From contig NZ_CALART010000015.1 in the NCBI RefSeq assembly GCF_937888285.1, positions 142,670-206,669 of the forward strand: a DNA stretch of 64,000 nucleotides, given 5' to 3'. This DNA comes from an uncultured Aquimonas sp. Lineage in GTDB: Bacteria > Pseudomonadota > Gammaproteobacteria > Xanthomonadales > Xanthomonadaceae. The translations under genes and the position numbers were made by a program. This document shows positions 9,289-17,681 of the stretch, piece by piece (position 1 is the first letter of the stretch; each line of letters opens with the position of its first letter). Below the pieces are notes generated by a model. It had not been told where the DNA came from, did no database searches, and worked only from the letters and a program-made list of their open reading frames with translations.

Positions 9289-10326
9289 CTACCCGGCTTC
9301 GACGCGTCCCGCCCCTTGGCGGAGCTCGCGCGCACTCAGGCCGCACCAGCGCCGCAGGCAGCGGCTGAAGTTGCTGGCGTCCGCATAGCCCAGGCGTTCG
9401 GCAATCTGCTCGACCGGCAGATCGGTTTCGCGCAGCAGCTGCAGGGCGCGCGCGCAGCGCGCTTCGTCGAGCAGCCCTCGCCAGCGCAGGCCCTCATCGG
9501 CCAGCCGGCGGAACAAGCTGCGCGGCGACAGGCCCAGCTCGGCGGCCATCTGCAGTGCATCGGGATAGACACCCTCACAGGCCTGCAGGCGCCGGCGGAT
9601 GGCGGCGACGAAGTCGAGGCGCGGGCTGGCCAAGGCCAGGCGCCGCTCGCACTCGGCGCGTGCGAACGCCAAGGCCGACGGGTCGGCCGACAGGCAGGGT
9701 GCCTGCGCCAACGCATTCGGCAGCCACAGGCGCGCTGCGCGTGCGTCGAAGCGCAGCGGCGAGGCAAGGAAGGCCACGTAGTGGCGGGCCCAGGCCGGTC
9801 GCGACCAGGGCAGTTCGATCCGCGCATCGCTGAAATCGCGGGCGCTCAAACCCTGCAGGAGACGCTCCAGCATCACCAGCGCGGCCTCCAGCACGAAGAT
9901 GCGCGCCTCGCCCAGATCCGCGGCGGGCTCGAAGCGCGCCCACAGGCCGCCGCTCGCGGGCGACACCTGCAGGCTCAGCAGCGGCGCGCGCAGGGCAAGA
10001 AAACGCACGATCAGCGCCAGCGCCTCGCCGAGGCTGCCACTGGCCGAGGCCGCCAGCCCCAGCGGCCCGTGGCTCAGGACAGGCACCGCGGCGCCGAACT
10101 CCAGCCCCAGCCAGGGCCGGCCGCTGGAGCGCAGCGTGGCCGCGACCAGACGCCGCATGCGCTCGACGTCGATCAGGGCCTCATCGCGTTCGATCTCGTG
10201 AGCAGCGATCCCGGCCTCCGCACGCAGGGCCTCGCTGTCCAGACCCGCACGCCGCAGCTGCAGCAGGAGCAGGCGCAGGTAGGCGGGATGCAGGGCGGGC
10301 GCGGACGGCGAGGGCATGTCCGGCAT
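9289..10326 (-). CDS. AraC family transcriptional regulator
   Basis: 345 residues from the ATG at 10326 (MPDMPSPSAP). The N-terminal two thirds match the Arabinose_bd-type (PF12625-like) sensing region of OruR/ArgR-type AraC proteins. The last 95 residues hold two helix-turn-helix motifs, including the family signature (LPVEQIAERLGYADASNFSR followed by RRWCG). It is divergent from the alkane hydroxylase gene, with about 96 bases between the starts, so it is the obvious candidate regulator of that gene; AraC-type regulators of alkB are known in other Proteobacteria. The inducing ligand is not known. Confidence 0.82.
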   Translation of the reverse strand: MPDMPSPSAPALHPAYLRLLLLQLRRAGLDSEALRAEAGIAAHEIERDEALIDVERMRRLVAATLRSSGRPWLGLEFGAAVPVLSHGPLGLAASASGSLGEALALIVRFLALRAPLLSLQVSPASGGLWARFEPAADLGEARIFVLEAALVMLERLLQGLSARDFSDARIELPWSRPAWARHYVAFLASPLRFDARAARLWLPNALAQAPCLSADPSALAFARAECERRLALASPRLDFVAAIRRRLQACEGVYPDALQMAAELGLSPRSLFRRLADEGLRWRGLLDEARCARALQLLRETDLPVEQIAERLGYADASNFSRCLRRWCGLSARELRQGAGRVEAG

Positions 10327-10422
10327 GCTGGCACGAACTGACGAGTCGCTGGCAGCTTCGACGCTGGAGAACGCGGCAGCCAAGCGCCAGCCTGTGCGAC
10401 ACGCGCCGAGTGAGTCCACACC

Positions 10423-11628
10423 GTGTTCCAGCCCCACGTGCCTGCCCCCACGCATGAAGTCACGCCCTGGCGCGACCGCAAGCGCCCGCTCTGGCTGCTG
10501 TCGCTGGCCGTGCCCAGCCTGATCGGCGCTGGCCCGCTGCTAGCAGAACTCGTGGATACACCGCTGGCGCTGTGGGCACCGCTGCTGCTGGTCTACGTGG
10601 TCCTGCCCCTGCTCGACTGGGCGATCGGCGAGGACCGCAGCAATCCGCCGGAGTCGCAGGTGCCGCAGCTGGAGGAGGACCGCTACTACCGCTGGATCAC
10701 CTGGGCGGTCGTCCCGCTGCTGTGGTTCTGGTTCATCGTCGGTGCGTGGTACGCCACGCGCGCCGACCTGCCCTGGCACGGCTGGCTGGCGCTGGCCCTG
10801 TCGACCGGCGTGGTCGGCGGCTTCTGCATCAATGCCGGGCACGAACTCGGCCACAAGAAATCGCGCATTGAGCGCGCTCTTGCGCAGTGGGTGCTGGCGC
10901 CCACCGCGTATGGCCACTTCGTGGTCGAGCACAACCGCGGCCACCATCGCGACGTGGCGACCTTCGCCGACCCGGCCTCGGCCCGCCTGGGCGAATCGAT
11001 CTGGCGCTTCGTGGGGCGCGAATGGCCGGGCGCCTGGCGTCGCGCCTGGGCGCTGGAAGCCGGGCGACTGCAGCGCGAGGGCCGCAGCACCTGGCATCCC
11101 GACAACGAGATCCTGCAGACCGGCGCACTCACGCTGACGCTTTGGACCGCGCTCACGCTGTGCTTGGGCGCCGGGGTGCTGGGCTTCCTGCTGCTGGCCT
11201 CGGCCTGGGCCAACTTCCAGCTCTCCTCTGCCAACTACATCGAGCATTACGGGCTGAAGCGCCGGCTTGACGCGGAGGGCCGGCTCGAACGCTGCACGCC
11301 GCGCCACTCCTGGAACAGCAATTCGCTGGTCTCGAACTGGGTGCTGTTCCACCTGCAGCGCCATGCCGACCACCACGCCCACGCCGCGCGTCGCTACCAG
11401 AGCCTGCGCCACTTCGAGGAAGCCCCGCAGCTGCCGACCGGCTACTTCGGCATGTTCCTGCTGGCCTACGTGCCGCCGCTGTGGTTCCGGGTGATGGACC
11501 CGCGGGTGGTCGCGGCGTCCGGTGGCGATGCGGAGCGGATCAACTTCGATCCGCTGCACGAGACACGGCTGCGCGATCGCTTTGGTATGCCCGCACACGC
11601 CACCGCGGCGAAGCGTGCGCTGTCCTGA
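10423..11628 (+). CDS. alkB: AlkB-type alkane 1-monooxygenase
   Basis: 401 residues from a GTG at 10423 (a second GTG at 10438 is possible). This is an integral-membrane non-haem di-iron hydroxylase that converts n-alkanes to 1-alkanols using rubredoxin electrons. All histidine motifs are present in order: H140-E-L-G-H144, E169-H-N-R-G-H-H175, the NYIEHYG motif at 271-277 and LQRHADHH at 311-318 followed by RRYQSL. Six or so hydrophobic helices surround them. No rubredoxin or rubredoxin reductase gene is adjacent, so the electron donors must lie elsewhere. The divergent AraC gene is the likely regulator. Confidence 0.93.
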   Translation: MFQPHVPAPTHEVTPWRDRKRPLWLLSLAVPSLIGAGPLLAELVDTPLALWAPLLLVYVVLPLLDWAIGEDRSNPPESQVPQLEEDRYYRWITWAVVPLLWFWFIVGAWYATRADLPWHGWLALALSTGVVGGFCINAGHELGHKKSRIERALAQWVLAPTAYGHFVVEHNRGHHRDVATFADPASARLGESIWRFVGREWPGAWRRAWALEAGRLQREGRSTWHPDNEILQTGALTLTLWTALTLCLGAGVLGFLLLASAWANFQLSSANYIEHYGLKRRLDAEGRLERCTPRHSWNSNSLVSNWVLFHLQRHADHHAHAARRYQSLRHFEEAPQLPTGYFGMFLLAYVPPLWFRVMDPRVVAASGGDAERINFDPLHETRLRDRFGMPAHATAAKRALS

Positions 11629-11678
11629 GCGGGCGCGCGCTGCAGGGCTTTGATAAGGTCCGCGAGCCCCTCTCCTCC

Positions 11679-12548
11679 ATGGACACTCGCTTGGCTCGCT
11701 ACCGCGGCCCGCTGCTGACCCGCTCCATGGCCGATGCCCTGCACGCCGCTCGCGCTGCCGGGCAGCCGGTCCTGCGCGGCAGTTTCGACCTCGGCCGCAG
11801 CGAGGCTGAAGCCGCTCTCGATACCGACGGCTGGACGCTCCACGGCGCCCACTACCCCTGGCCGGGCGAGCTCAAGGACCGCACCCTGTACTGGTTCGAT
11901 GGCGTCGAGTTCAGCGCGGCTTCGCGTTTCGCCGGCGCGCTGATCAAGCTGGTGCCGACCGAGTGGGGCGCGCCGACCTTCGAGATCGACGGCATCAAGA
12001 TGCTGCCGACCGCAAAGCTCTCGCCCGTCGAGGACGCGCGCCGCAAGGTCGAGCTGGTGCAGCCGCGCGGCAAGCGCCTGCTCGATACCTGCGGCGGCCT
12101 CGGCTACTTCGCCGCCTGCGCGCTGGAGCAGGGCGCCGCGCAGATCCTGAGCTTCGAGAAGAATCCTTCCGTGCACTGGCTGCGCGGCCTCAACCCGTGG
12201 TCGCCCGATCCGGACTCGGCGGAGGCCGCAGGCCGGTTGGAACTGCGCCAGGGCGATGTCTCGCTGGCGATCGCGGACCTGCCCGAAGCCGGCTTCGACG
12301 CCGCCCTGCACGACCCGCCGCGCTTCGGCATCGCCGGCGAGCTGTACTCGCAGGCCTTCTACGACCAGCTGGCGCGGGTGCTGAAGCCCGGCGGCCGCCT
12401 GTTCCACTACACCGGCGCGCCGAACCGGCTGACCAGCGGCCGCGACGTGCCGCGCGAGGTCGCCAGGCGTCTGGACAAAGCGGGCTTCAAGGCCGAGCTG
12501 GCGCTGGACGGCGTGCTCGCGGTCAGGGCGGCAGACCGGCGCCGCTAG
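11679..12548 (+). CDS. Class I SAM-dependent methyltransferase, COG2521-like
   Basis: 289 residues from the ATG at 11679; the open frame extends upstream but overlaps alkB. The C-terminal half is a Rossmann methyltransferase: motif I LLDTCGGLGYFA (135-146), an acidic strand-2 segment (FEKNP), D-P-P-R at 212-215 and a VLKPGGRLFHY motif. The arrangement with HDPPRFGIAGELYS resembles COG2521, a family described mainly from archaea as predicted methyltransferases. The DPPR tetrad recalls base or nucleic-acid amino-methyltransferases, but the substrate is unknown. An AT-rich GATAAGGT about 25 bases upstream could be its -10 element. It is transcribed in the same direction as alkB, 50 bases after it. 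Confidence 0.75.
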   Translation: MDTRLARYRGPLLTRSMADALHAARAAGQPVLRGSFDLGRSEAEAALDTDGWTLHGAHYPWPGELKDRTLYWFDGVEFSAASRFAGALIKLVPTEWGAPTFEIDGIKMLPTAKLSPVEDARRKVELVQPRGKRLLDTCGGLGYFAACALEQGAAQILSFEKNPSVHWLRGLNPWSPDPDSAEAAGRLELRQGDVSLAIADLPEAGFDAALHDPPRFGIAGELYSQAFYDQLARVLKPGGRLFHYTGAPNRLTSGRDVPREVARRLDKAGFKAELALDGVLAVRAADRRR

Positions 12549-12555
12549 CCCTTGC

Positions 12556-12717
12556 TCAGGGCGCGAAGATCCACAGCAGCCCGCTGCCGATCAGGCCCAC
12601 GCACAGCAGCCCCAGGGCAAAGGCCCGCAGCCGCTTGGGCTCGGTGCGGGTCAGCGCGCCGACCACCGCGCCGATCAGCAGCAGCACCAGCAGCAGGGCG
12701 ATCCACAGTCTCAGCAT
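12556..12717 (-). CDS. Small two-helix membrane protein (53 residues), unknown
   Basis: On the minus strand an AAGGA site precedes the ATG at 12717. The 53-residue product consists of two hydrophobic helices (about 3-22 and 33-50) joined by a short basic loop with TRTEPKR. It ends seven bases from the convergent methyltransferase stop. No family is recognised; such small proteins often modulate membrane complexes or are stress proteins, but nothing here shows that. Confidence 0.55.
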   Translation of the reverse strand: MLRLWIALLLVLLLIGAVVGALTRTEPKRLRAFALGLLCVGLIGSGLLWIFAP

Positions 12718-13087
12718 GGTGGGTTCCTTGAAGTTGACGTGACGTAAGCAGGCGCAGGGCCCGCGCTGCAGCGACGGTAGGCCACGGTCAACGAACATGC
12801 CATCCGCCGGCGCGCGATCGCCGGCGCAAGACCCTGCCCAAGGCGGTGCGTGACGGCGCGCGGCCAGCAGCCATGACTTCCGGCACTGATTGGTGTTGTA
12901 GTTATCTACAACACTAAACCCACCTGCTGCCCCGGACGCCCACCGCAACCGCTGCCGAGCAGGGCCTGCTGCGAGCGGATGACGGCATGCAGGACACCGA
13001 CCCCCGGCCGGCAGGACGCCAGCCGGGAGTCTCGATCGGGACACGCGGCCGCGGCAACCCGCCCGGCGCCGCACAAGGAGGATGCCC
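12718..13087. other. Gap of 370 bases with a divergent regulatory region
   Basis: No gene is seen between the divergently transcribed small membrane protein and the secreted protein at 13088. The stretch contains a perfect AT-rich inverted repeat at 12893-12914 in otherwise very GC-rich DNA, and an AAGGAGG ribosome-binding site at 13075-13081 for the right-hand gene. Confidence 0.6.
12893..12914. promoter_or_regulatory. Perfect 22-bp palindrome, candidate operator
   Basis: Arms GTGTTGTAG and CTACAACAC are exact reverse complements around the spacer TTAT. It is AT-rich, unlike the surroundings, and lies between two divergent starts (176 bases from the left ATG and 174 from the right). Its symmetry suits a dimeric repressor. 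The arm sequence loosely recalls BlaI/MecI- or GntR-type sites, but the regulator cannot be named from this window. Confidence 0.5.
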
Positions 13088-13984
13088 ATGCGCAGCACGA
13101 TGCTCACCCTTTCGCTCCTGGCCTGTCTGGGCCTGGCCCCGCAGACCCTGCCCGCGCAGACGCCGACGACGGTGGCGATGAGCGCGGTCGCCGCTGCCGA
13201 CCCTTCGGTGCAGCTGCAGGATCTGGTTCGCCAGTTCCGCAGCAATGACCTGGCCGCCATCGTCCGCGGCAGCCTGCCACCGGCCCACTACCAGACCCTG
13301 CTCGACAAGTACGAGGAAGCCCGCAGCAAGCCGATCAGCGACAAGGACCGCGCCGACTTCGCCGAGGGCCTGCAGAAGCTGATCACGCCCGACGCCGTCG
13401 ACCAGCTGATGGCCGAGATCGAACCGAAGATGCGCGAGCGCGCCGTGCAGTCCGAGGGCATGATCCTGATGGGCCTGGGCGCCATGAACATGGCGGTGAC
13501 CTCGCCCGACTCCGATCTCACCGAGGAGCAGCGCGCCATGCTGAAGCGCGCCCTGCCCGGCATCGAAGCCTGGGTGATCGAGACCGATTTCTTCAGCGTC
13601 GACACCCTGCGCCAGGCGCTCACCCTGGTGGCCGACGCCGCCCGCCGCACCGGCATCAGCGACCTCGACCAGATCCGCATGCTCAGCTTCGAGCAGCTGC
13701 TGGCCCACGGCGGGCGCATGCTCGGCGCCGGCAAGCAGGCGGTGAAGCTGTACGGGATCGACCTCGATGCCATCGTCTCGACCGCGCGCATGGAGGTGCT
13801 GGAAGTCGAAGGCGACGAGGCGCGCGTGCGCACCACGGTCACCGTGTTCGACGCCCCCCTGCACTTCGAACAGTCGCTGGTGCTGGTCGAGGGCCGCTGG
13901 TACACGAAGGAGGCCGCGCGCGACTGGAAGCGGCACGTGCACATCGAGTTCGACGGCGAAGAGCCTGTGGAAGCCGAGGGCTGA
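13088..13984 (+). CDS. Secreted protein of unknown function
   Basis: 298 residues. The ATG at 13088 is chosen because AAGGAGG lies 7 bases before it; an ATG six bases further upstream overlaps that site. A signal peptide ends at LPAQ (about residue 23). The mature part is mostly helical and acidic, with a LLDKYEEARSKPISDKDRADF segment, and ends in a beta-rich section (EVEGDEARVRTTVTVFDAP, EGRWYTKEAARDW) reminiscent of small cystatin/NTF2-like C-terminal domains. No family or catalytic motif is recognised. The palindrome at 12893 lies upstream and may control it. Confidence 0.7.
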   Translation: MRSTMLTLSLLACLGLAPQTLPAQTPTTVAMSAVAAADPSVQLQDLVRQFRSNDLAAIVRGSLPPAHYQTLLDKYEEARSKPISDKDRADFAEGLQKLITPDAVDQLMAEIEPKMRERAVQSEGMILMGLGAMNMAVTSPDSDLTEEQRAMLKRALPGIEAWVIETDFFSVDTLRQALTLVADAARRTGISDLDQIRMLSFEQLLAHGGRMLGAGKQAVKLYGIDLDAIVSTARMEVLEVEGDEARVRTTVTVFDAPLHFEQSLVLVEGRWYTKEAARDWKRHVHIEFDGEEPVEAEG

Positions 13985-14135
13985 CACACTCGGGCAGTGA
14001 CCGCGGCGGGCACCCGGAACCCCGCCGCGGTCGCTGCAGCAGGCGCAGGGACGCGCCGGACGGGACTTTCGGCGCTGTGCAGGCGAAGGCCGCGCCGCGA
14101 CACTCGGGTCTGGCTCTCCCTTGCGAACTCCGTCG

Positions 14136-15365
14136 ATGACTCGAACCGTCCTGTCCTGCCTGCTGCTTGCCGGTCTTGCCCTGCCCTTCGCCAGCGAAGC
14201 CGCGCGCACGCCGCGCGACGTCTCCGAAACCGAAGCGCGCACCCTGCACGCCCGCGTGCTGACGCTCGATACACATGTCGACATCGGTCGCGGCTATGCC
14301 ACCGACCAGCTCGATCCCGGCCGCTTCACCCGCGCCCAGGTCGACCTGCCGAAGATGCGCGCCGGCGGCCTCGACGCCAAGTTCCTGATCGTCTACACCG
14401 GCCAGGGCCCGCGCGACGCCGAGGGCTATGCCAAGGCCGCCGCCAGCGCCGAGGACAGCTATCGCGCGATTCGCCGCGCGATCGATGCCTACCCCGACCA
14501 GATCGCGCTGGCCACCACCGCCGACGAGGTCGAAGCCGTGCACGCCAGCGGCCGCAAGGTCGCCCTGATCGGCATGGAGAACGCCTACCCGCTGGGGCCC
14601 TCGATCGACGGCGTGCCGCTGTGGGCCGAGCGTGGCGTGCGCTACGTCGGCCTGACCCACATGGGCCACAACCAGTTCGGCGGCAGCTCCAATCCGAATC
14701 CTGCCCTGGGAGACGCCTCCGAAGACGAAGGCCTCACCGAGCTGGGCCGCGCGCTTGTCAAGGCGCTGAACGATCACGGCATCCTGGTCGACATCAGCCA
14801 CGTCGGCAAACGCTCGATGCTCGAAGCCGTGGCGCTGTCGCGCGCACCGGTCATCGCCTCGCACTCCGGCGCCTCGGGCCGCTATGAGAACGCGCGCAAT
14901 CTCGACGACGAACAGCTGAAGGCCATCCGCGACAACGGCGGCGTGGCGCAGATGGTGGCCTTCCGCTCCTACGTCGCCGCACTGGCGCCGGAAGTCGCCG
15001 CCGGCATCGTCGAGCTGCGCAACACCCATATCGCCAAGGGCTGGGCCGAAGCCAGCGAAGCCGACATCGCCGCCTATAACCAGGGCGTGCTCGACCTGCG
15101 CGCGCGCTACTCGGACGTCGGCCTCGACGCCTTCGTCGACCACATCGACTACGCGGTGGATCTGATCGGCATCGACCACGTCGGCATCGCCTCCGACTTC
15201 GACGGCGGCGGCGGCGTGGTCGGCTGGGACAACGCCGCCGAGACCCTCAACGTCACCTGGGAGCTGATGCGCCGCGGCTATAGCGAGGACGAGATCGGCA
15301 AGCTGTGGAGCGGCAATGTGCTGCGCATCCTGCGCGCGGCACAGGCTGCATCAGGTCAGCGCTGA
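14136..15365 (+). CDS. Secreted membrane dipeptidase, peptidase family M19
   Basis: 409 residues from the ATG at 14136, with a signal peptide ending ASEA. The mature enzyme is an amidohydrolase-fold renal dipeptidase, a zinc enzyme cleaving dipeptides. Metal-binding elements are visible in order: DTHVD (HxD), the bridging Glu in GMENAYPLG, LTHMGHN, the His of DISHVGKRS, ASHSGA and the Asp of GIASDFDGGGGV, which also fits the substrate site. The length matches bacterial M19 enzymes. It stands alone on the plus strand with repeats downstream, suggesting its own transcript. A TTG start at 14121 is possible but has no advantage. Confidence 0.9.
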   Translation: MTRTVLSCLLLAGLALPFASEAARTPRDVSETEARTLHARVLTLDTHVDIGRGYATDQLDPGRFTRAQVDLPKMRAGGLDAKFLIVYTGQGPRDAEGYAKAAASAEDSYRAIRRAIDAYPDQIALATTADEVEAVHASGRKVALIGMENAYPLGPSIDGVPLWAERGVRYVGLTHMGHNQFGGSSNPNPALGDASEDEGLTELGRALVKALNDHGILVDISHVGKRSMLEAVALSRAPVIASHSGASGRYENARNLDDEQLKAIRDNGGVAQMVAFRSYVAALAPEVAAGIVELRNTHIAKGWAEASEADIAAYNQGVLDLRARYSDVGLDAFVDHIDYAVDLIGIDHVGIASDFDGGGGVVGWDNAAETLNVTWELMRRGYSEDEIGKLWSGNVLRILRAAQAASGQR

Positions 15366-15409
15366 GCGCGCTGCATGCGCCGCGGCAAGGCGCGTGACAG
15401 CGGAAGGGG

Positions 15410-15436
15410 CATAGGGTGGGCCCTGGCCCACCGTGG
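15410..15436 (+). repeat. Palindromic intergenic repeat, copy 1
   Basis: CATAGGGTGGGCCCTGGCCC followed by ACC. The core GGTGGGCC.xGGCCCACC is a near-perfect palindrome. Other copies occur at 15561, 22641, 32588-32650 and 32779-32842, in both orientations, all intergenic. Confidence 0.8.
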
Positions 15437-15524
15437 CCTTGCCGCTTGGGGCTTTCCCGGGGGCAGAGACGAGCACCCGATTCTGCGATAAGCGTCGCGG
15501 CAAGCCCCGCCCCCTCTCCCCCGA

Positions 15525-15549
15525 CCCCTCTCCCTCAAGGGGAGAGGGG
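15525..15549. repeat. CCCCTCTCCC hairpin repeat
   Basis: Arms CCCCTCTCCC (15525-15534) and GGGAGAGGGG (15540-15549) with a TCAAG loop. This type of hairpin is a common dispersed intergenic repeat in Proteobacteria; it could also act as a weak terminator for the dipeptidase gene. Confidence 0.6.
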
Positions 15550-15560
15550 AGCGAAGCGCG

Positions 15561-15587
15561 CATAGGGTGGGCCCTGGCCCACCATGG
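15561..15587 (+). repeat. Palindromic intergenic repeat, copy 2
   Basis: Matches copy 1 at 15410 over its whole length except one base near the end (ACCATGG against ACCGTGG). Same orientation as copy 1. Confidence 0.8.
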
Positions 15588-15843
15588 CCTTCATGCTCGC
15601 GAGGTCGGGCTCATGGCCCGCGACGCGGGACAACAAAGATGTCCACAAACAGGTCGATTGCGCCCCCTCCTATCGCCGCCCCCGCGAAGGCCGCCTGCTT
15701 GTAGCAGCGAGCTTGCTCGCGACACGCAGGGCGGGCACAGAACGGAGGCTGCGGTCGCCTGCAAGCAGGCTGGATACAGCGCAAGCCGGTGAATCCTCGT
15801 TTCTTTGCGAACACCCGGCCCGCAACCAAGGGCTGAGACCCTC

Positions 15844-16611
15844 TCAGGGCTCGAAGCCATCGCGGAACAGACTGGCGCGCGGCAGCACCACTGCGGCGCC
15901 CTGCCAGCCCGCGGCCTGTGCTGCCGTGAGCACCAGGCTCGGCGCAATCGCGCTGCCGCTGTCGCCCTGCGCGTGCGCCAGCGCCAGGCAGGGCGTACCG
16001 CCGCTGGCGCAGATCGGTCCGAGTACGGCGAGATCGGCCGCCGCCGTCAGCGCCCCCGGGCTCGACTCGAAGGCGAACACCGCCAGCGCCGCCTGGGCCA
16101 CGGCAGGCGTGGTGTTGAGCAGGCCAAGGCTGGGCTGTGCGTTCTGCCCGCGCGCTGCATTCGCCGAGCGCAGGGCCCGCGGCTCGATCAGCAGATCGCC
16201 GTAGCCCAAGGCCAGTACGCAGGCCCGGGCGTCGGAGGCGAGGCTGTCCAGGCGCAGCTGCAGACGGTCACCGACCCCCAGACCCTGCTGCAGTCGACCG
16301 CCCCAGAGCAGAGCGGCCGCGCCGTGCTCGCGGGCACGGCTGGCCGCCAAGGGCAGATAGACGTTGCCGCGGCTGTCGCCCAGGCTCAGCCCGCTGGCCA
16401 GCCCGGGCCCTACGGCGACCGCGAGGCTCAACGTCTGGCCCGCGCTCACCGGCGTGGCAAGGCTGAATTCGAGGCGTCGCTCGGCATCGAAACTGCCGCA
16501 GCCGCCAAAACCCGGGGTGACGACCTGCTGCGCCAACGCTGGCGCGCACGCCAGCAGCCAGCCGCAGGCGACTGCCGACAGGACGCGCACGCGCGACCCT
16601 GCGACGGGCAT
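15844..16611 (-). CDS. Secreted protein of unknown function with a DGFEP tail
   Basis: 255 residues. A signal peptide ends ALAQ (about residue 28). The mature chain is beta-rich with a pair of Cys-containing strands and no known catalytic motif. It ends ASLFRDGFEP, matching the LFADGFESP tail of the DUF4394 protein at 87-2177. Its ATG overlaps the stop of the upstream beta-helix gene (TAATG), so the two are translated together and probably act together. A housekeeping function is unlikely; a surface-exposed or secreted role is the best guess. Confidence 0.7.
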   Translation of the reverse strand: MPVAGSRVRVLSAVACGWLLACAPALAQQVVTPGFGGCGSFDAERRLEFSLATPVSAGQTLSLAVAVGPGLASGLSLGDSRGNVYLPLAASRAREHGAAALLWGGRLQQGLGVGDRLQLRLDSLASDARACVLALGYGDLLIEPRALRSANAARGQNAQPSLGLLNTTPAVAQAALAVFAFESSPGALTAAADLAVLGPICASGGTPCLALAHAQGDSGSAIAPSLVLTAAQAAGWQGAAVVLPRASLFRDGFEP

Positions 16612-17546
16612 TACAGCCGGCCCAGCGTGCCGGTCGGCGCGCCATTGCTCAGATTGCCGCTGACCCGGTTGTCGCCGTAGGAAAGCAGCTGCCCGCCCGC
16701 TACAGACTGCAGGCCCAGCGCATTGCCGGTCACCGTGCTGCCGGAAAGCCGCAGTACGCCCGCGCCGCCTTCGACGCGCACACCGGTTTCGGCGCTGTCG
16801 ATCACGCTGCAGTTGCCGATGTGCAGATCAACCGCCGCCGTCGGAGTGGCGAGCGCGTGGACTCCGTACGTCGTCGCACCCTGGATGGTGGAGTCGCGGA
16901 CGTCGCCGCTCACCGGTCCCTGCAGCAGCAGGCCGACCTCGGCCTGCGCGATCTGCAGGCGCTCCAGCTGGATCGCGGCCGAGCCCGCGGCGCCGGGCTT
17001 GATGTGCACGGCCGCATCCGCGCCCGCGGTACCGCCGACGCTGCGGATCTGCACCTTGCGCATGACCAGGCTGGCAGGGCCCGCGGGCTGGAAATCGACG
17101 CCATGCGTGGTCATCGACTCGATGCTGAGGTCCTCGATGATCAGCGCCTTGCCGGCCAGGAAGCGCACCCCGCTAAGACCCGTGCCGGCGCCGTTGAGGC
17201 TGAGCCCGCGCAGGCTGACGACGTCGTTGGCGCCGGCGTTGATGACGATGCCGTTGGTGCCCGAGAACAGCACGCCGGCGATGTCGCCCTCGGATTCGAT
17301 CGTCATCGCCTTGGTGATGGTCACCGCACCGTAGGCACCGGGATCGAGCACCGAGATCAGGCCGCCTGCCGCCGTCTTGCTGATCGCGCCGGCAAAGGTG
17401 CGGCAGGGCGCGGTGCGACTGCAGGGATTGGCATCGTCGCCCACGCCGGACACCCAGGTGCGGGTGGCCTGCGCCTGCGCGAGTACCGGCAGCAGACACA
17501 GCAAGAGCAGACCGAGCACAACAGCCGAGCGGATGGGATGGCGCAT
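16611..17546 (-). CDS. Secreted right-handed beta-helix protein
   Basis: 311 residues with a signal peptide ending AQAQA. The opening TWVSGVGDDANPCSRTAPCRTFAGAI is the typical start of secreted parallel beta-helix (pectin-lyase-like) proteins of Xanthomonadales, with two Cys that may form a disulfide. Repeated strand-turn units follow (GLSLNGAGTGLSGVRF, LSIESMTTHGVDF, STIQGATTYGVHAL, CSVIDSAETGVRVEG, STVTGNALGLQSV). No pectinase active-site residues are evident, so it may bind carbohydrate or serve as a surface structure. It overlaps the next gene by one base and heads the two-gene operon. Confidence 0.78.
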   Translation of the reverse strand: MRHPIRSAVVLGLLLLCLLPVLAQAQATRTWVSGVGDDANPCSRTAPCRTFAGAISKTAAGGLISVLDPGAYGAVTITKAMTIESEGDIAGVLFSGTNGIVINAGANDVVSLRGLSLNGAGTGLSGVRFLAGKALIIEDLSIESMTTHGVDFQPAGPASLVMRKVQIRSVGGTAGADAAVHIKPGAAGSAAIQLERLQIAQAEVGLLLQGPVSGDVRDSTIQGATTYGVHALATPTAAVDLHIGNCSVIDSAETGVRVEGGAGVLRLSGSTVTGNALGLQSVAGGQLLSYGDNRVSGNLSNGAPTGTLGRL

Positions 17547-17681
17547 GACGGCAACTCCGGTGGCGGTGGCGCATGCTAGCGCCGAAACGGCCGCCGCGCG
17601 CGGCCTGTACGGCGCTGGCGATGCACGGTTCGCGGCGCTCTGCTACGGTCCCGGGCCCGCCACTTTCACAGGACACGTCCG

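Larger units (their letters stand above)
15366..15843. other. Repeat-rich gap of 478 bases
   Basis: No gene is supported. The stretch holds two copies of a CATAGGGTGGGCC palindromic repeat (15410-15436 and 15561-15587) flanking a separate GC-rich hairpin of the CCCCTCTCCC / GGGAGAGGGG kind (15525-15549). After about 15600 nothing is recognised. Short open frames here are the repeat read as protein. Confidence 0.7.

Noticed and set aside
15356..15563. Short frames reading PSPLEGEGSGERG
   Set aside because: These are translations of a common intergenic repeat, not genes.
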